Shown: piece after piece, positions 52,849 to 61,499 of the stretch
Numbering within the stretch: the stretch's first letter is position 1
Layout of the letters: the number at the start of each line of letters is the position of its first letter
Assembly: GCA_963698775.1 (NCBI GenBank)
Contig: CAVOSE010000026.1
Span: 70,637 to 134,636 of the forward strand
Direction of reading: 5' to 3'
Length of the DNA: 64,000 nt
From: Thiohalocapsa sp963698775
Lineage (GTDB): Bacteria; Pseudomonadota; Gammaproteobacteria; Chromatiales; Chromatiaceae
Made by a program: the position numbers and the translations under genes
Notes under the pieces: model-generated
Seen by the model: only the letters and a program-made list of their open reading frames with translations
What the model was told of the DNA's origin: nothing
Database searches by the model: none

Positions 52849-54666
52849 ATGCATAACATCCCGAACGTCCAGCCGGCGCGCGTTGTCGCCTCGATCGGTA
52901 CGGTGCTGTTGTTGATGGCTTTCAGTACCGTCGCCGAGGATGATGCCGCCCCGGCACCGGAGACGCCGATACAGTCGGTCGAACCGATCACCTCCGAACA
53001 ACCGTCCACCCCGGCCGTAACCCAAACGGCAACCAATACGGCGACCGATGGCGCGACCATTTCCGAGCCGACCGAGCCGACCGAGCCGACCGAGCCGACC
53101 GTGGTTGAAGCACCCGCCGCCGAATCCGAGAGCGTCAATCCGATCGAGCAGGCACTGGCCGACCTCAGCGACCGCTCGTTCAAGGTCAAAGAACAGGCTG
53201 CCGCCGATCTCGCGGCGAGCGGCGACCCCGCGGTCGTACCGCTACTGAAGGCCCTGCTCAACGGCGATCTCTACTACCGCAAGGACGACAAGCGCGTTGT
53301 CCTGGCGCAAGCGGACGCCGATGACTACCTACTGACGGACCCGATGAGCGGCGACGATCTCGGCCGCGTCGGTCGCCGGGACGTGAAGAAGATCACCGTC
53401 AACAACCGCATGCGCAACTCGCTGCGTACCAACATCGCCACCCTGACCCTAGCCAGCCCGGAGCCCAAGGTGCGGCTTTCCGCGGCGCTGGAGATGGTCG
53501 GGACGGACGACGCGGACACCATCGCCGCGCTGCGCACGCAGCTGGAGCGCGAGGACGCCGCTAATGTCCGCGATGCCATTATCCTGGCGCTGGCCATCGC
53601 CGACTTAAAGTCCGACGACGCCGACACGCGCCTCGCCGGCGTCGAGTCTCTCCGCGGCAGTCTGTACCCGGAGGCCCGCAACGCCTTGATCCAACTCACG
53701 GGCACGGAGCAGGATGCTGCCGTCGTGGCCGCCGCTAACGAGGTCTTGGCCGACATTGAAGGCAAACTCGAACTCAATCGCATGGCCGAGACACTGTTCT
53801 TCGGTCTCAGCCTGGGCTCGGTGCTGGTGTTGGCTGCCATCGGGCTGGCCATCACCTTCGGCGTCATGGGCATCATCAACATGGCCCACGGCGAACTGAT
53901 CATGATCGGCGCCTACACCACCTATCTGGTGCAGTTGGCCATGCCGAACGCCATCGACTACTCGTTGTTCGTGGCCATTCCGGCGGCCTTTATCGTCTCC
54001 GGGCTGTTCGGGATTGCCATCGAACGCACAGTGATCCGCTTTCTTTACGGGCGACCGCTGGAGACGCTGTTGGCCACCTTTGGTATCAGCCTGATCCTGC
54101 AACAACTGGTACGCACGGCGATCTCGGCGCAGAACGTGGTGGTCGAGAATCCGAGCTGGATGAGTGGTTCACTGACCATCAACCCGGCGCTCACGCTGAC
54201 CTTCAACCGCATCTATGTGCTGATCTTCGCGCTGATGGTGTTCGTTGCATTGCTGCTGATCCTGAAGCGCACCGCGCTCGGACTACAGGTTCGCGCGGTG
54301 TCGCAGAACCGCGCCATGGCGCGGGCCATGGGCGTGCGCTCGGCGCGGGTGGATGCAATGACCTTCGGTCTCGGCGCCGGTATCGCCGGCGTGGCCGGCG
54401 TGGCGCTGTCGCAGCTGACCAACGTCGGCCCCAACATGGGGCAGGCCTATATTATCGACTCCTTCATGGTGGTCGTGTTCGGCGGCGTCGGCAATCTATG
54501 GGGTACGCTGGTCGGCGGCCTTACGCTGGGCGTCGCGAACAAGTTTATGGAACCTTGGACCGGCGCGGTGCTGGCCAAGATCCTGGTGCTGGTGTTCATC
54601 ATCCTGTTCATCCAGAAACGCCCGCGGGGACTCTTCCCGCAGCGCGGCCGTGCGGCGGAGGGTTGA
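52849..54666 (+). CDS. urtB: Urea ABC transporter permease UrtB with long periplasmic N-terminal domain
   Basis: 605 aa. A signal or anchor segment, a Thr/Glu/Pro-rich linker (residues about 40-90) with four TEP repeats, a helical domain (about 95-320) with HEAT-like repeats (DPAVVPLLKALLNGDLYYRKDD and LEMVGTDDADTIAALRTQLERED), then a BPD_transp_2 (LivH-type) permease (about 330-600) with FGVMGIINMAHGELIMIGAYTTYLVQ and VVVFGGVGNLWGTLVGGL. UrtB proteins commonly have such N-terminal extensions, though this one is longer than usual. With UrtC it forms the membrane channel. Confidence 0.9.
   Translation: MHNIPNVQPARVVASIGTVLLLMAFSTVAEDDAAPAPETPIQSVEPITSEQPSTPAVTQTATNTATDGATISEPTEPTEPTEPTVVEAPAAESESVNPIEQALADLSDRSFKVKEQAAADLAASGDPAVVPLLKALLNGDLYYRKDDKRVVLAQADADDYLLTDPMSGDDLGRVGRRDVKKITVNNRMRNSLRTNIATLTLASPEPKVRLSAALEMVGTDDADTIAALRTQLEREDAANVRDAIILALAIADLKSDDADTRLAGVESLRGSLYPEARNALIQLTGTEQDAAVVAAANEVLADIEGKLELNRMAETLFFGLSLGSVLVLAAIGLAITFGVMGIINMAHGELIMIGAYTTYLVQLAMPNAIDYSLFVAIPAAFIVSGLFGIAIERTVIRFLYGRPLETLLATFGISLILQQLVRTAISAQNVVVENPSWMSGSLTINPALTLTFNRIYVLIFALMVFVALLLILKRTALGLQVRAVSQNRAMARAMGVRSARVDAMTFGLGAGIAGVAGVALSQLTNVGPNMGQAYIIDSFMVVVFGGVGNLWGTLVGGLTLGVANKFMEPWTGAVLAKILVLVFIILFIQKRPRGLFPQRGRAAEG
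53065..53100. repeat. Four 9-bp tandem repeats encoding Thr-Glu-Pro
   Basis: GAGCCGACC four times in a row inside the urtB linker; in-frame, so unit number changes linker length only. Confidence 0.92.
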
Positions 54667-54670
54667 TGCC

Positions 54671-55837
54671 ATGCGATTCCTGACTTCGATCAAGGGCGAC
54701 ACCGGCGGTCAGATCATGCTGGCGCTGCTGGCGCTGGTGACTGTGCTGGTGCCGGTGCTGAACCTGATGGTGCCGGACAGCAGTGCCTGGCACATCAGCA
54801 CCTATACCGTGACGCTGCTGGGTAAGTATCTGACCTACGCACTGCTGGCGGTGGCGGTCGACCTGGTGTGGGGCTATCTCGGCATCCTCAGTCTGGGGCA
54901 CGGTGCCTTTTTCGCCCTGGGCGGCTATGCCATGGGCATGTATCTAATGCGCCAGATCGGTGATCGCGGTGTCTATGGCGACCCTGTGTTGCCGGACTTC
55001 ATGGTGTTCCTGGACTGGAAGGAACTGCCCTGGTTCTGGCACGGCTTCGACATGTTCTGGTTCGCGGCGCTGATGGTGCTGTTGGTGCCGGGCGTGCTGG
55101 CGTTCGTGTTCGGCTGGCTGGCGTTTCGCTCCCGGGTCACCGGCGTCTATCTCTCCATCATCACGCAAGCGCTGACCTACGCCTTGCTGCTGGCCTTCTT
55201 CCGCAACGAGATGGGCTTTGGCGGCAACAACGGTCTGACCGATTTCAAAGATATCCTCGGCTTCGATCTGCAGTCCGACGCCACCCGCATCGGGCTGTTC
55301 CTGGCCTCGGCGCTGGCGTTGGCGATCGGTTATCTCGCCTGCCGCTGGATCGTCACGTCCCGGCTCGGGCGCGTGGCGGTGGCGATTCGCGATGCCGAGG
55401 CGCGCACACGCTTCATCGGCTATCGGGTGGATCGGGTCAAGGTGGCCATCTGGACCTTCTCGGCCATGCTCGCCGGTGTTGCCGGGGCTTTGTACGTGCC
55501 GCAGGTGGGTATCATCAATCCCGGTGAATTCTCACCGCTGAACTCCATCGAACTGGTGGTCTGGGTGGCGGTGGGCGGGCGCGCGACGCTCTACGGCGCG
55601 GTGGTCGGTGCTATCGTCGTCAACTATGGCAAGACCTATTTCACTGGCGCCTTCCCGGAGGCCTGGCTGTTCGCGCTCGGCGGGCTGTTCGTACTGGTGA
55701 CGCTGTTCCTGCCACACGGCATTACCGGGCTGTTTCGGATGCTGCGGCGCCGCAAGGCCGAGCCGGCTGGCCCGGATCGGACGGGGTCAGGTTCTGGAGC
55801 AAGCGGCGAGCCGGCGACCGAGGGGGCGAGTGTATGA
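54671..55837 (+). CDS. urtC: Urea ABC transporter permease UrtC
   Basis: 388 aa, LivM-type permease. TM helices throughout; WGYLGILSLGHGAFFALGGYAMGMYLM, VTGVYLSIITQALTYALLLAFFRNEMGFGGNNGLTDF and GPLNSIELVVWVAVGGRATLYGAVVGA-like blocks define UrtC. The stop overlaps the urtD ATG (ATGA). The C-terminal 30 residues are a charged tail (RRRKAEPAG). Confidence 0.92.
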   Translation: MRFLTSIKGDTGGQIMLALLALVTVLVPVLNLMVPDSSAWHISTYTVTLLGKYLTYALLAVAVDLVWGYLGILSLGHGAFFALGGYAMGMYLMRQIGDRGVYGDPVLPDFMVFLDWKELPWFWHGFDMFWFAALMVLLVPGVLAFVFGWLAFRSRVTGVYLSIITQALTYALLLAFFRNEMGFGGNNGLTDFKDILGFDLQSDATRIGLFLASALALAIGYLACRWIVTSRLGRVAVAIRDAEARTRFIGYRVDRVKVAIWTFSAMLAGVAGALYVPQVGIINPGEFSPLNSIELVVWVAVGGRATLYGAVVGAIVVNYGKTYFTGAFPEAWLFALGGLFVLVTLFLPHGITGLFRMLRRRKAEPAGPDRTGSGSGASGEPATEGASV

Positions 55838-56733
55838 GTCCGACGACGAATGACAGTGGCGGCCTGTTGCGGCGCGACCGCGCCTTCGACTTCAGTGCCC
55901 AGCAGCAGGCTTGGCTCAAGTTCAGGGAGTCGATGCGGCGTGACCGGACCTTCGACTTCTTGGTCAACGTCAAGGACCTGGAACTGGACGTCAGCCACGG
56001 CCCGATCCTGTACATTGAAGACCTCAACGTCAGCTTCGACGGCTTCAAGGCCATCAATAATCTGAACTTCTACGTCGATGCGGGCGAGTTGCGTTGCGTC
56101 ATCGGCGCCAACGGCGCCGGCAAGACCACCATGATGGACATCATCACCGGCAAGACGCGCCCGGACAGCGGCACCGCGTTCTTTGGCCAGAAGATCGATC
56201 TTCTGCGCCTGTCGGAGCCGGAGATCGCCGAGATCGGCATCGGTCGCAAGTTCCAAAAGCCCACGGTGTTCGAGCACCACACGGTGTTCGAGAACCTGGA
56301 GCTGGCCATGAGCGGCGACAAGCGCGTCTTCGCGACCCTGTTTTCCCGGCTCAGCGGCGCGCAGCGCGATCGCATCGACGAGGTGCTCGGCATCATCGGG
56401 TTGAAGGAGCAGGTGAGCCGCGATGCCGGCGCGCTGTCCCATGGCCAGAAGCAATGGCTGGAGATCGGCATGTTACTGATGCAGGACCCGCACCTCTTGC
56501 TGGTGGACGAGCCGGTGGCGGGCATGACCCATCAGGAGATGGATCGCACCGCCGAGCTATTGTTGTCGCTGCAAGGCAAGCACTCGGTGGTGGTGGTCGA
56601 GCACGACATGGACTTCGTGCGTTCCATCGCCAAGCGGGTCACCGTGCTGCATCAGGGCTCGGTGCTGGCCGAGGGCAGTATGGACGAGGTGCAGAACGAC
56701 CCGCGGGTGGTTGAGGTGTATCTTGGTGAGTAG
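55834..56733 (+). CDS. urtD: Urea ABC transporter ATP-binding protein UrtD
   Basis: 299 aa, LivG-type ATPase. Walker A GANGAGKTTMMD, the signature LSHGQKQWLEIGMLL, Walker B LLLVDEPVAGM and switch His in VVVVEHDMDFV. The first 45 residues (FDFSAQQQAWLKFRESMRRDRTFDFL) are an N-terminal extension ahead of the usual start of UrtD homologs. It is followed by hicBA and then urtE, so the operon is interrupted. Confidence 0.92.
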   Translation: MSPTTNDSGGLLRRDRAFDFSAQQQAWLKFRESMRRDRTFDFLVNVKDLELDVSHGPILYIEDLNVSFDGFKAINNLNFYVDAGELRCVIGANGAGKTTMMDIITGKTRPDSGTAFFGQKIDLLRLSEPEIAEIGIGRKFQKPTVFEHHTVFENLELAMSGDKRVFATLFSRLSGAQRDRIDEVLGIIGLKEQVSRDAGALSHGQKQWLEIGMLLMQDPHLLLVDEPVAGMTHQEMDRTAELLLSLQGKHSVVVVEHDMDFVRSIAKRVTVLHQGSVLAEGSMDEVQNDPRVVEVYLGE

Positions 56734-56784
56734 ACTTCAACCGATTACCATCGCCGGGAATGAGTCTGGCATCGGAGGTCTCGC

Positions 56785-56988
56785 GTGAAACTCAAGGTCA
56801 TCGTGCATGAGGCGGAAGAAGGTGGTTTTTGGGCGGAGGTTCCTGCTATCCCCGGGTGCGCCACCGAGGGTGAAACATTCGAAGAACTGCTCGCCAACCT
56901 GTATGACGCGGTCGAAGGGTGTCTGTCTGTGGACATCGATCCGGTCGCCGGATCCGACGGAGGCAGGATCATTGAGATCGCCGTGTGA
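56785..56988 (+). CDS. hicB: HicB-like antitoxin
   Basis: 67 aa. MKLKVIVHEAEEGGFWAEVPAIPGCATEGETFEELLANLYDAVEGCL is the HicB partial RNase-H-fold domain, short type with no DNA-binding C-terminus. It should neutralise the downstream HicA. Starts 52 bp after urtD and overlaps hicA (GTGTGA). Confidence 0.85.
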   Translation: MKLKVIVHEAEEGGFWAEVPAIPGCATEGETFEELLANLYDAVEGCLSVDIDPVAGSDGGRIIEIAV

Positions 56989-57191
56989 AGGCGATTTCCG
57001 GAAAGGTATTCGCCCGGCTACTGGAGCGTCGTGGCTGGGATCGGATGCGGATCACTGGAAGTCACTACATTTTTGCGAAGCCTGGCGCTGACGTCCGGCT
57101 ATCGGTTCCCATCCATGGCAACAAACCGCTCAAGATCGGGTTGCAACGGCACCTGATGAAGCTCGCCGAGATAGAAGAGCAAGAGCTATAA
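56985..57191 (+). CDS. hicA: HicA-like mRNA interferase toxin
   Basis: 68 aa. KVFARLLERRGWDRMRITGSHYIFAKPGADVRLSVPIHGNKPLKIGLQRHLMKLAEI is a complete HicA double-stranded-RNA-binding-like domain with the catalytic His in GSHYIF. GTG at 56985 starts inside the hicB stop. HicA cleaves mRNA. The pair sits within the urt operon, between urtD and urtE; the 98 bp from hicA to urtE could carry a ribosome site and promoter for urtE. Confidence 0.88.
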   Translation: MKAISGKVFARLLERRGWDRMRITGSHYIFAKPGADVRLSVPIHGNKPLKIGLQRHLMKLAEIEEQEL

Positions 57192-57289
57192 GGTTTGGGC
57201 TTTGGCGGTAACGCCTTGCCGATCTTCGTGGCGTGCCGTTCAAAGGTGGTTCGGCACGGTCGTGACGTCGGCCACCAAGAGATCATACG

Positions 57290-57985
57290 ATGCTGAAGAT
57301 CACGGGCCTTAACCAATTCTACGGCGAGAGCCACACCCTCTGGGACCTCGACATCGACATCGCCGAGGGGCAATGCACCTGCGTTATGGGCCGTAACGGT
57401 GTGGGAAAGACCACGCTGATGCAGTGCATCATGGGCCTGCTGCCGCTGCGTGGTGGCAGCATGCAGTTTCAAGACACCGACATCGCCAAGCTGCCAGCGG
57501 AGCGTCGTGCCGAACTCGGCATCGGCTATGTGCCCCAGGGGCGGCAGATCTTCCCGCTGCTGACGGTGGAGGAGAACCTGCTGATCGGTCTGCCGGCGCG
57601 TCGCGATGGGCTCAAACAGGTGCCCGAGTTCATCTTTGAACTGTTTCCGGTGCTGAAGGAAATGCTCGGCCGCCGCGGCGGTGATCTGTCCGGCGGTCAG
57701 CAACAGCAACTCGCCATCGGCCGCGCGCTGGTCATCGATCCCAAGTTATTGATCCTAGACGAACCCACGGAGGGCATCCAGCCCAACATCGTGCACGAGA
57801 TCGGCGACATCATCCGCCGCCTGATTGATGAGTTGGGCCTGACCGTGATCTTGGTTGAGCAAAAGCTCCCGTTCGCCCGCAGGGTCGCCGATCGCTTCAT
57901 CATCCTCGACCGCGGCCGGTTGATGGCCGCGGCCCCTATCGCCGAGCTCGGCGATGACCTGATCCGCGAGTACCTGACCGTCTAG
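57290..57985 (+). CDS. urtE: Urea ABC transporter ATP-binding protein UrtE
   Basis: 231 aa, LivF-type ATPase. Walker A GRNGVGKTTLMQ, signature LSGGQQQQLAIGRAL, Walker B LLILDEPTEGI, and VILVEQKLPFARRVADRFIILDRG. Complete. Together with UrtD it powers urea uptake. It is separated from urtD by the hicBA pair and a 98-bp gap. Urease genes do not follow in the window. Confidence 0.93.
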   Translation: MLKITGLNQFYGESHTLWDLDIDIAEGQCTCVMGRNGVGKTTLMQCIMGLLPLRGGSMQFQDTDIAKLPAERRAELGIGYVPQGRQIFPLLTVEENLLIGLPARRDGLKQVPEFIFELFPVLKEMLGRRGGDLSGGQQQQLAIGRALVIDPKLLILDEPTEGIQPNIVHEIGDIIRRLIDELGLTVILVEQKLPFARRVADRFIILDRGRLMAAAPIAELGDDLIREYLTV

Positions 57986-57988
57986 CCG

Positions 57989-58600
57989 TCAGACTGCCTG
58001 CTCGCCGCCGCCCGCCCGACGTTGCTTGGCCGCCGCGCGCGCCGCCAGGGCGATGAACAAATAGGACCAGCCGTTGAACAACAATTCGATGGCGATGAAC
58101 AGGCCGATGATCCACAGCCCGGACTGTGGCCATTGCGCGAGGATCATGCCGCCCAGCAGTACCGAGACCAGGCCCGAGATCAACGGCCAGTACCAGCCCG
58201 CGGCGGGTTTAATCTGGAAAGCCATGAACGCACGCACGATGCCAATCGCAATCAGAACGTAGGCGATGACCAGGGTCAGCGACATGCCCACCAGTACCGG
58301 GTGCAGCATGGTGACGATGCCGGCGCCGATGTAGAGCAGGGCGATCAGCACATGCCACAGGATGCTCTTCCAGCCGCGACACTTGATCGCATCGAGGATT
58401 TGGAATACGCCGCCGACGACCAGCAGGGCGCCGAAGAAGACCAAGCTAAGCTCGGTGAGCATAAAGGTCATGCCGAGGCCGATGGTGCCGAGCAGGATCG
58501 ACAAGATGCCGAAGGCCATCAGCCAGCCCCAGTTTTTCTCCAATTCGCCAAAAACGGCTCCGTACGTCTTGTTCAGGTCGGTCAGGGATTCGTTTGTCAT
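57989..58600 (-). CDS. hdeD: HdeD family membrane protein
   Basis: 203 aa with six hydrophobic helices in three pairs (GWLMAFGILSILLGTIGLGMTFML, LSLVFFGALLVVGGVFQILDAIKCRGWKSILWHVLIALLYIGAGIVTMLHPV, SLTLVIAYVLIAIGIVRAFMAFQI, PLISGLVSVLLGGMILAQWP). The repeated DUF308 unit is the HdeD signature. HdeD contributes to acid resistance in E. coli at high density; the role elsewhere is not established. It is convergent with urtE by 3 bp. ATG at 58600 chosen at the beginning of the conserved part. Confidence 0.85.
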   Translation of the reverse strand: MTNESLTDLNKTYGAVFGELEKNWGWLMAFGILSILLGTIGLGMTFMLTELSLVFFGALLVVGGVFQILDAIKCRGWKSILWHVLIALLYIGAGIVTMLHPVLVGMSLTLVIAYVLIAIGIVRAFMAFQIKPAAGWYWPLISGLVSVLLGGMILAQWPQSGLWIIGLFIAIELLFNGWSYLFIALAARAAAKQRRAGGGEQAV

Positions 58601-58814
58601 CGGTGTGCCTGCGGTCTGTGTTGGATCTACGTTGGGTGAATGCCAGGGTGGCAAGCTGTCGCACAAGGGGCACGGAGTCAAGCACGGATTGCGATGTTCG
58701 GCGTCGAGCGGTGTGTGTCGGCGGGGCGCGGGCAGGAACCTCGGGCGACGCCGCTGCTCGATCCGCTTGCACCGATCTATCCATGGCTCGCGGAACATGC
58801 TCTAATCGCGCGCC

Positions 58815-60062
58815 ATGTTCCATCCCCTTTCACTGTTCGTCGGTCTGCGTTACACGCGGGCGAAACGGCGTAATCATTTCATCTCCTTCATCTCGCTGAT
58901 CTCGATGCTCGGGATCATGCTCGGCATCGTTGCGCTGATCGTCGTGCTGTCGGTGATGAACGGTTTTCACAAAGAGATCCAGGAGCGCATCCTGGGCATG
59001 GCTTCGCATGCGACCATCAGCGATCCGGCGGGCGGCATCGCCGACTGGTCCGCACTGGTGGCGCAGGTGCGGCAACACCCGGAGGTGGTCGGCGCGGCGC
59101 CCTATGTGGAGATCCAGTCGATGCTGATGAACGCTGGTCGCACCAGTGCGGCGATCCTGCGTGGCATCGTGCCGGATCAGGAGGATGCGGTGTCGGATCT
59201 GCGGAAAGACATGGTGGTGGGCTCCGTCGATGATCTGACGCCGGACAGCTTCAACATCATCCTGGGCTCCGAATTGGCAGCGGTGCTGGGTGTGGCGGTC
59301 GGTGACAAGGTGACGGTGGTGACGCCCCAGGTCAGCGCGACGCCGGTGGGCGTGATGCCGCGTCTCAAGGCGTTTAACGTCGTCGGTCTGTTCGAGGTCG
59401 GCATGGCCGACTACGACCGCGGCGCCGGCTTCATGCACATGGCGGATGCGGCGCGCTTGATGCGTCTCGGCGACAACGCGGAGGGCGTGCGCATGAAGCT
59501 GATCAACATGTTCGATGCGCCGCTAGTGGCGCGTGAGATCGCTTATACGCTGGATGGTGCCTATCGGGTGTCGGACTGGACCCAGGCGCACCGTAATTTC
59601 TTCGCCGCGCTGCGGACCGAAAAGCGCATGATGACCATCATCTTGTTCCTAATTGTCGCAGTCGCCGCCTTCAACATCGTCTCGACCCTGGTGATGGTGG
59701 TGACCGATAAGCGCGCGGACATCGCCGTGCTGCGTACCCTGGGGGCGTCGCCCGGGCGCATCATGGGTATCTTCATGGTGCAGGGCACCACCATCGGCCT
59801 CGCCGGTACGCTGCTGGGGGTGGTCGGCGGCGTCTTGCTGGGCTGGAACGTGGAACCCATCGTCGCCTCTATCGAACAGGTCTTCGGCGTGCAGTTTCTC
59901 GACCCAAGCATCTATTACATTAGCGCGCTGCCTTCGGACGTGCGCGCTTCGGACGTGCTGCGCATCGGCGGTGGTGCCTTCTTGATGTCGGTGTTCGCGA
60001 CCCTGTATCCGGCTTGGCGCGCATCGCGCACCGATCCGGCGGAGGCGTTGCGTTATGAATGA
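58815..60062 (+). CDS. lolC: Lipoprotein-releasing ABC transporter permease LolC/LolE
   Basis: 415 aa. N-terminal MFHPLSLFVGLRYTRAKRRNHFISFISLISMLGIMLGIVALIVVLSVMNGFHKEIQERILGMASHATI is diagnostic of LolC/E, followed by a periplasmic MacB-like domain and three C-terminal TM helices ending PAWRASRTDPAEALRYE. It releases outer-membrane lipoproteins from the inner membrane to LolA. It overlaps lolD by 8 bp; only one permease gene is present, so it may form homodimers or a second copy is elsewhere. Confidence 0.92.
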   Translation: MFHPLSLFVGLRYTRAKRRNHFISFISLISMLGIMLGIVALIVVLSVMNGFHKEIQERILGMASHATISDPAGGIADWSALVAQVRQHPEVVGAAPYVEIQSMLMNAGRTSAAILRGIVPDQEDAVSDLRKDMVVGSVDDLTPDSFNIILGSELAAVLGVAVGDKVTVVTPQVSATPVGVMPRLKAFNVVGLFEVGMADYDRGAGFMHMADAARLMRLGDNAEGVRMKLINMFDAPLVAREIAYTLDGAYRVSDWTQAHRNFFAALRTEKRMMTIILFLIVAVAAFNIVSTLVMVVTDKRADIAVLRTLGASPGRIMGIFMVQGTTIGLAGTLLGVVGGVLLGWNVEPIVASIEQVFGVQFLDPSIYYISALPSDVRASDVLRIGGGAFLMSVFATLYPAWRASRTDPAEALRYE

Positions 60063-60807
60063 AGCCGGTGCCAACGTCGTTGTGGGATCGGACCCGCACG
60101 CGGCCCCTGTCACGGGCGACCAGGCAGCGCCGGTGCTCGAGGCGCGCGGTGTCGGCAAGACCTTTCGCCAGGGGCCACAAGAGGTGGAGGTGCTGCGCGG
60201 CGTCGATATGATCGTGCGACGCGGTCAGCGCATCGCCATCGTCGGCTCTTCCGGTTCCGGTAAGAGCACGCTGTTGCATTGCCTGGGGGGGTTGGAACGG
60301 CCGTCTCAGGGCCAGGTGCTGTGGGCCGGACAGAATCCTATGGGGCTGTCGGAGAAGGCGCGCGGTCTGCTGCGCAATCGGCGCTTGGGCTTCGTCTACC
60401 AGTTCCATCACCTGTTGCCGGAGTTCTCGGCGCTGGAGAACGTCGCCATGCCGCTGTTGATCGGCAACCTGGCGGCGCCAGAGGCGAGCCGCCGAGCCAC
60501 CGACATCCTGGAGCGGGTCGGCCTGGGGCCGCGACTGCGGCACAAGCCGTCAGAGCTGTCCGGTGGCGAGCGCCAACGCGCTGCCATCGCGCGCGCCCTG
60601 GTGACACGCCCGGACTGCGTGCTGGCGGATGAGCCTACCGGCAACCTCGATCGGCATACAGCAGAGGGTGTCTACGAACTGATGTTGGAACTGAACGCCG
60701 AGGTCGGCACCAGCTTCGTCATCGTCACCCACGACTTGGACCTGGCCGCCCGCGCGGATCAGATCTGGCGGTTGGACGACGGCGTCTTGGCACCGCCACC
60801 CGCGTAG
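60055..60807 (+). CDS. lolD: Lipoprotein-releasing ATP-binding protein LolD
   Basis: 250 aa. Walker A GSSGSGKSTLLHCLGGLERPSQG, FVYQFHHLLPEFSALENVAMPLLI, signature LSGGERQRAAIARAL, Walker B VLADEPTGNLD and switch VIVTHDLDLA. The FQFHHLLPEFSA sequence is typical of LolD. The N-terminal 25 residues (ANVVVGSDPHAAPVTGDQAAPV) precede the conserved start. Its 3' end overlaps the convergent DUF2062 gene by 49 bp. Confidence 0.93.
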   Translation: MNEAGANVVVGSDPHAAPVTGDQAAPVLEARGVGKTFRQGPQEVEVLRGVDMIVRRGQRIAIVGSSGSGKSTLLHCLGGLERPSQGQVLWAGQNPMGLSEKARGLLRNRRLGFVYQFHHLLPEFSALENVAMPLLIGNLAAPEASRRATDILERVGLGPRLRHKPSELSGGERQRAAIARALVTRPDCVLADEPTGNLDRHTAEGVYELMLELNAEVGTSFVIVTHDLDLAARADQIWRLDDGVLAPPPA

Positions 60808-61304
60808 CGGGCGCGGCGACGCTGGATCTGTTTCATCAGACTCCGTCGCCAAAGGATCTGGATGGTCAGATAGCCGGCGATGGAGCAGAACGTGGCGCAG
60901 ATCAGGCTGCCCAGCAAGACCGGCTCGACGACCCCAAGCCAATTGTGCCAATCCAGCCAAAAGGCTGGCTCGAAGGTGCGGACGGGTCTGCCGAGTAAGC
61001 CGGCGCCGATCGCATAGGCCAGGTAGAACATCGGCGGGATGGTGAGCGGGTTGCTGACCCAGACTAGCGAGACCGCGATGGGCAGATTGACGCGCAGCTT
61101 GATGGCGGCGGCAGCGGCTAGGAACATCTGGCCCAGCGGCGGCAGATACATCACGAACAATCCGACGGCGAAGGCGCCTGACGCGGAGCGGCGGTTTAGG
61201 TGCCACAGATTCGGGTCCTGCAATAGGGTGCCGAACACCCGCAGGTATTTGCTGTCCAGAATCTCCCGCGGATCGGGCATGATGCCCTTGAGCCACCGTT
61301 TCAC
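60759..61304 (-). CDS. DUF2062 domain-containing membrane protein
   Basis: 181 aa. RRSASGAFAVGLFVMYLPPLGQMFLAAAAAIKLRVNLPIAVSLVWVSNPLTIPPMFYLAYAIGAGLLG is the DUF2062 core with TM helices. The domain is of unknown function; it is typically found near the lol and comEC genes in these bacteria. The C-terminus is basic. It lies opposite to the lol/comEC direction. Confidence 0.87.
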   Translation of the reverse strand: MKRWLKGIMPDPREILDSKYLRVFGTLLQDPNLWHLNRRSASGAFAVGLFVMYLPPLGQMFLAAAAAIKLRVNLPIAVSLVWVSNPLTIPPMFYLAYAIGAGLLGRPVRTFEPAFWLDWHNWLGVVEPVLLGSLICATFCSIAGYLTIQILWRRSLMKQIQRRRARYAGGGAKTPSSNRQI

Positions 61305-61499
61305 GATTGTAGTCGGAGTCTCTTAGGGTTCGGTGGTCATCGCCCCGGCGATTGTCCCGGCGTGGGGTTGAGTGCCTGCCGTCGTCAGTGAAAGCCCCGT
61401 GCGGTCGGCAACCATTTCGGCGACGCCGCGTGAGTATACGCCAGCACGGCGCCTACGGAATCCGCCAATCGATGCGGTTATTTGCGCGTGCTCAACGAT

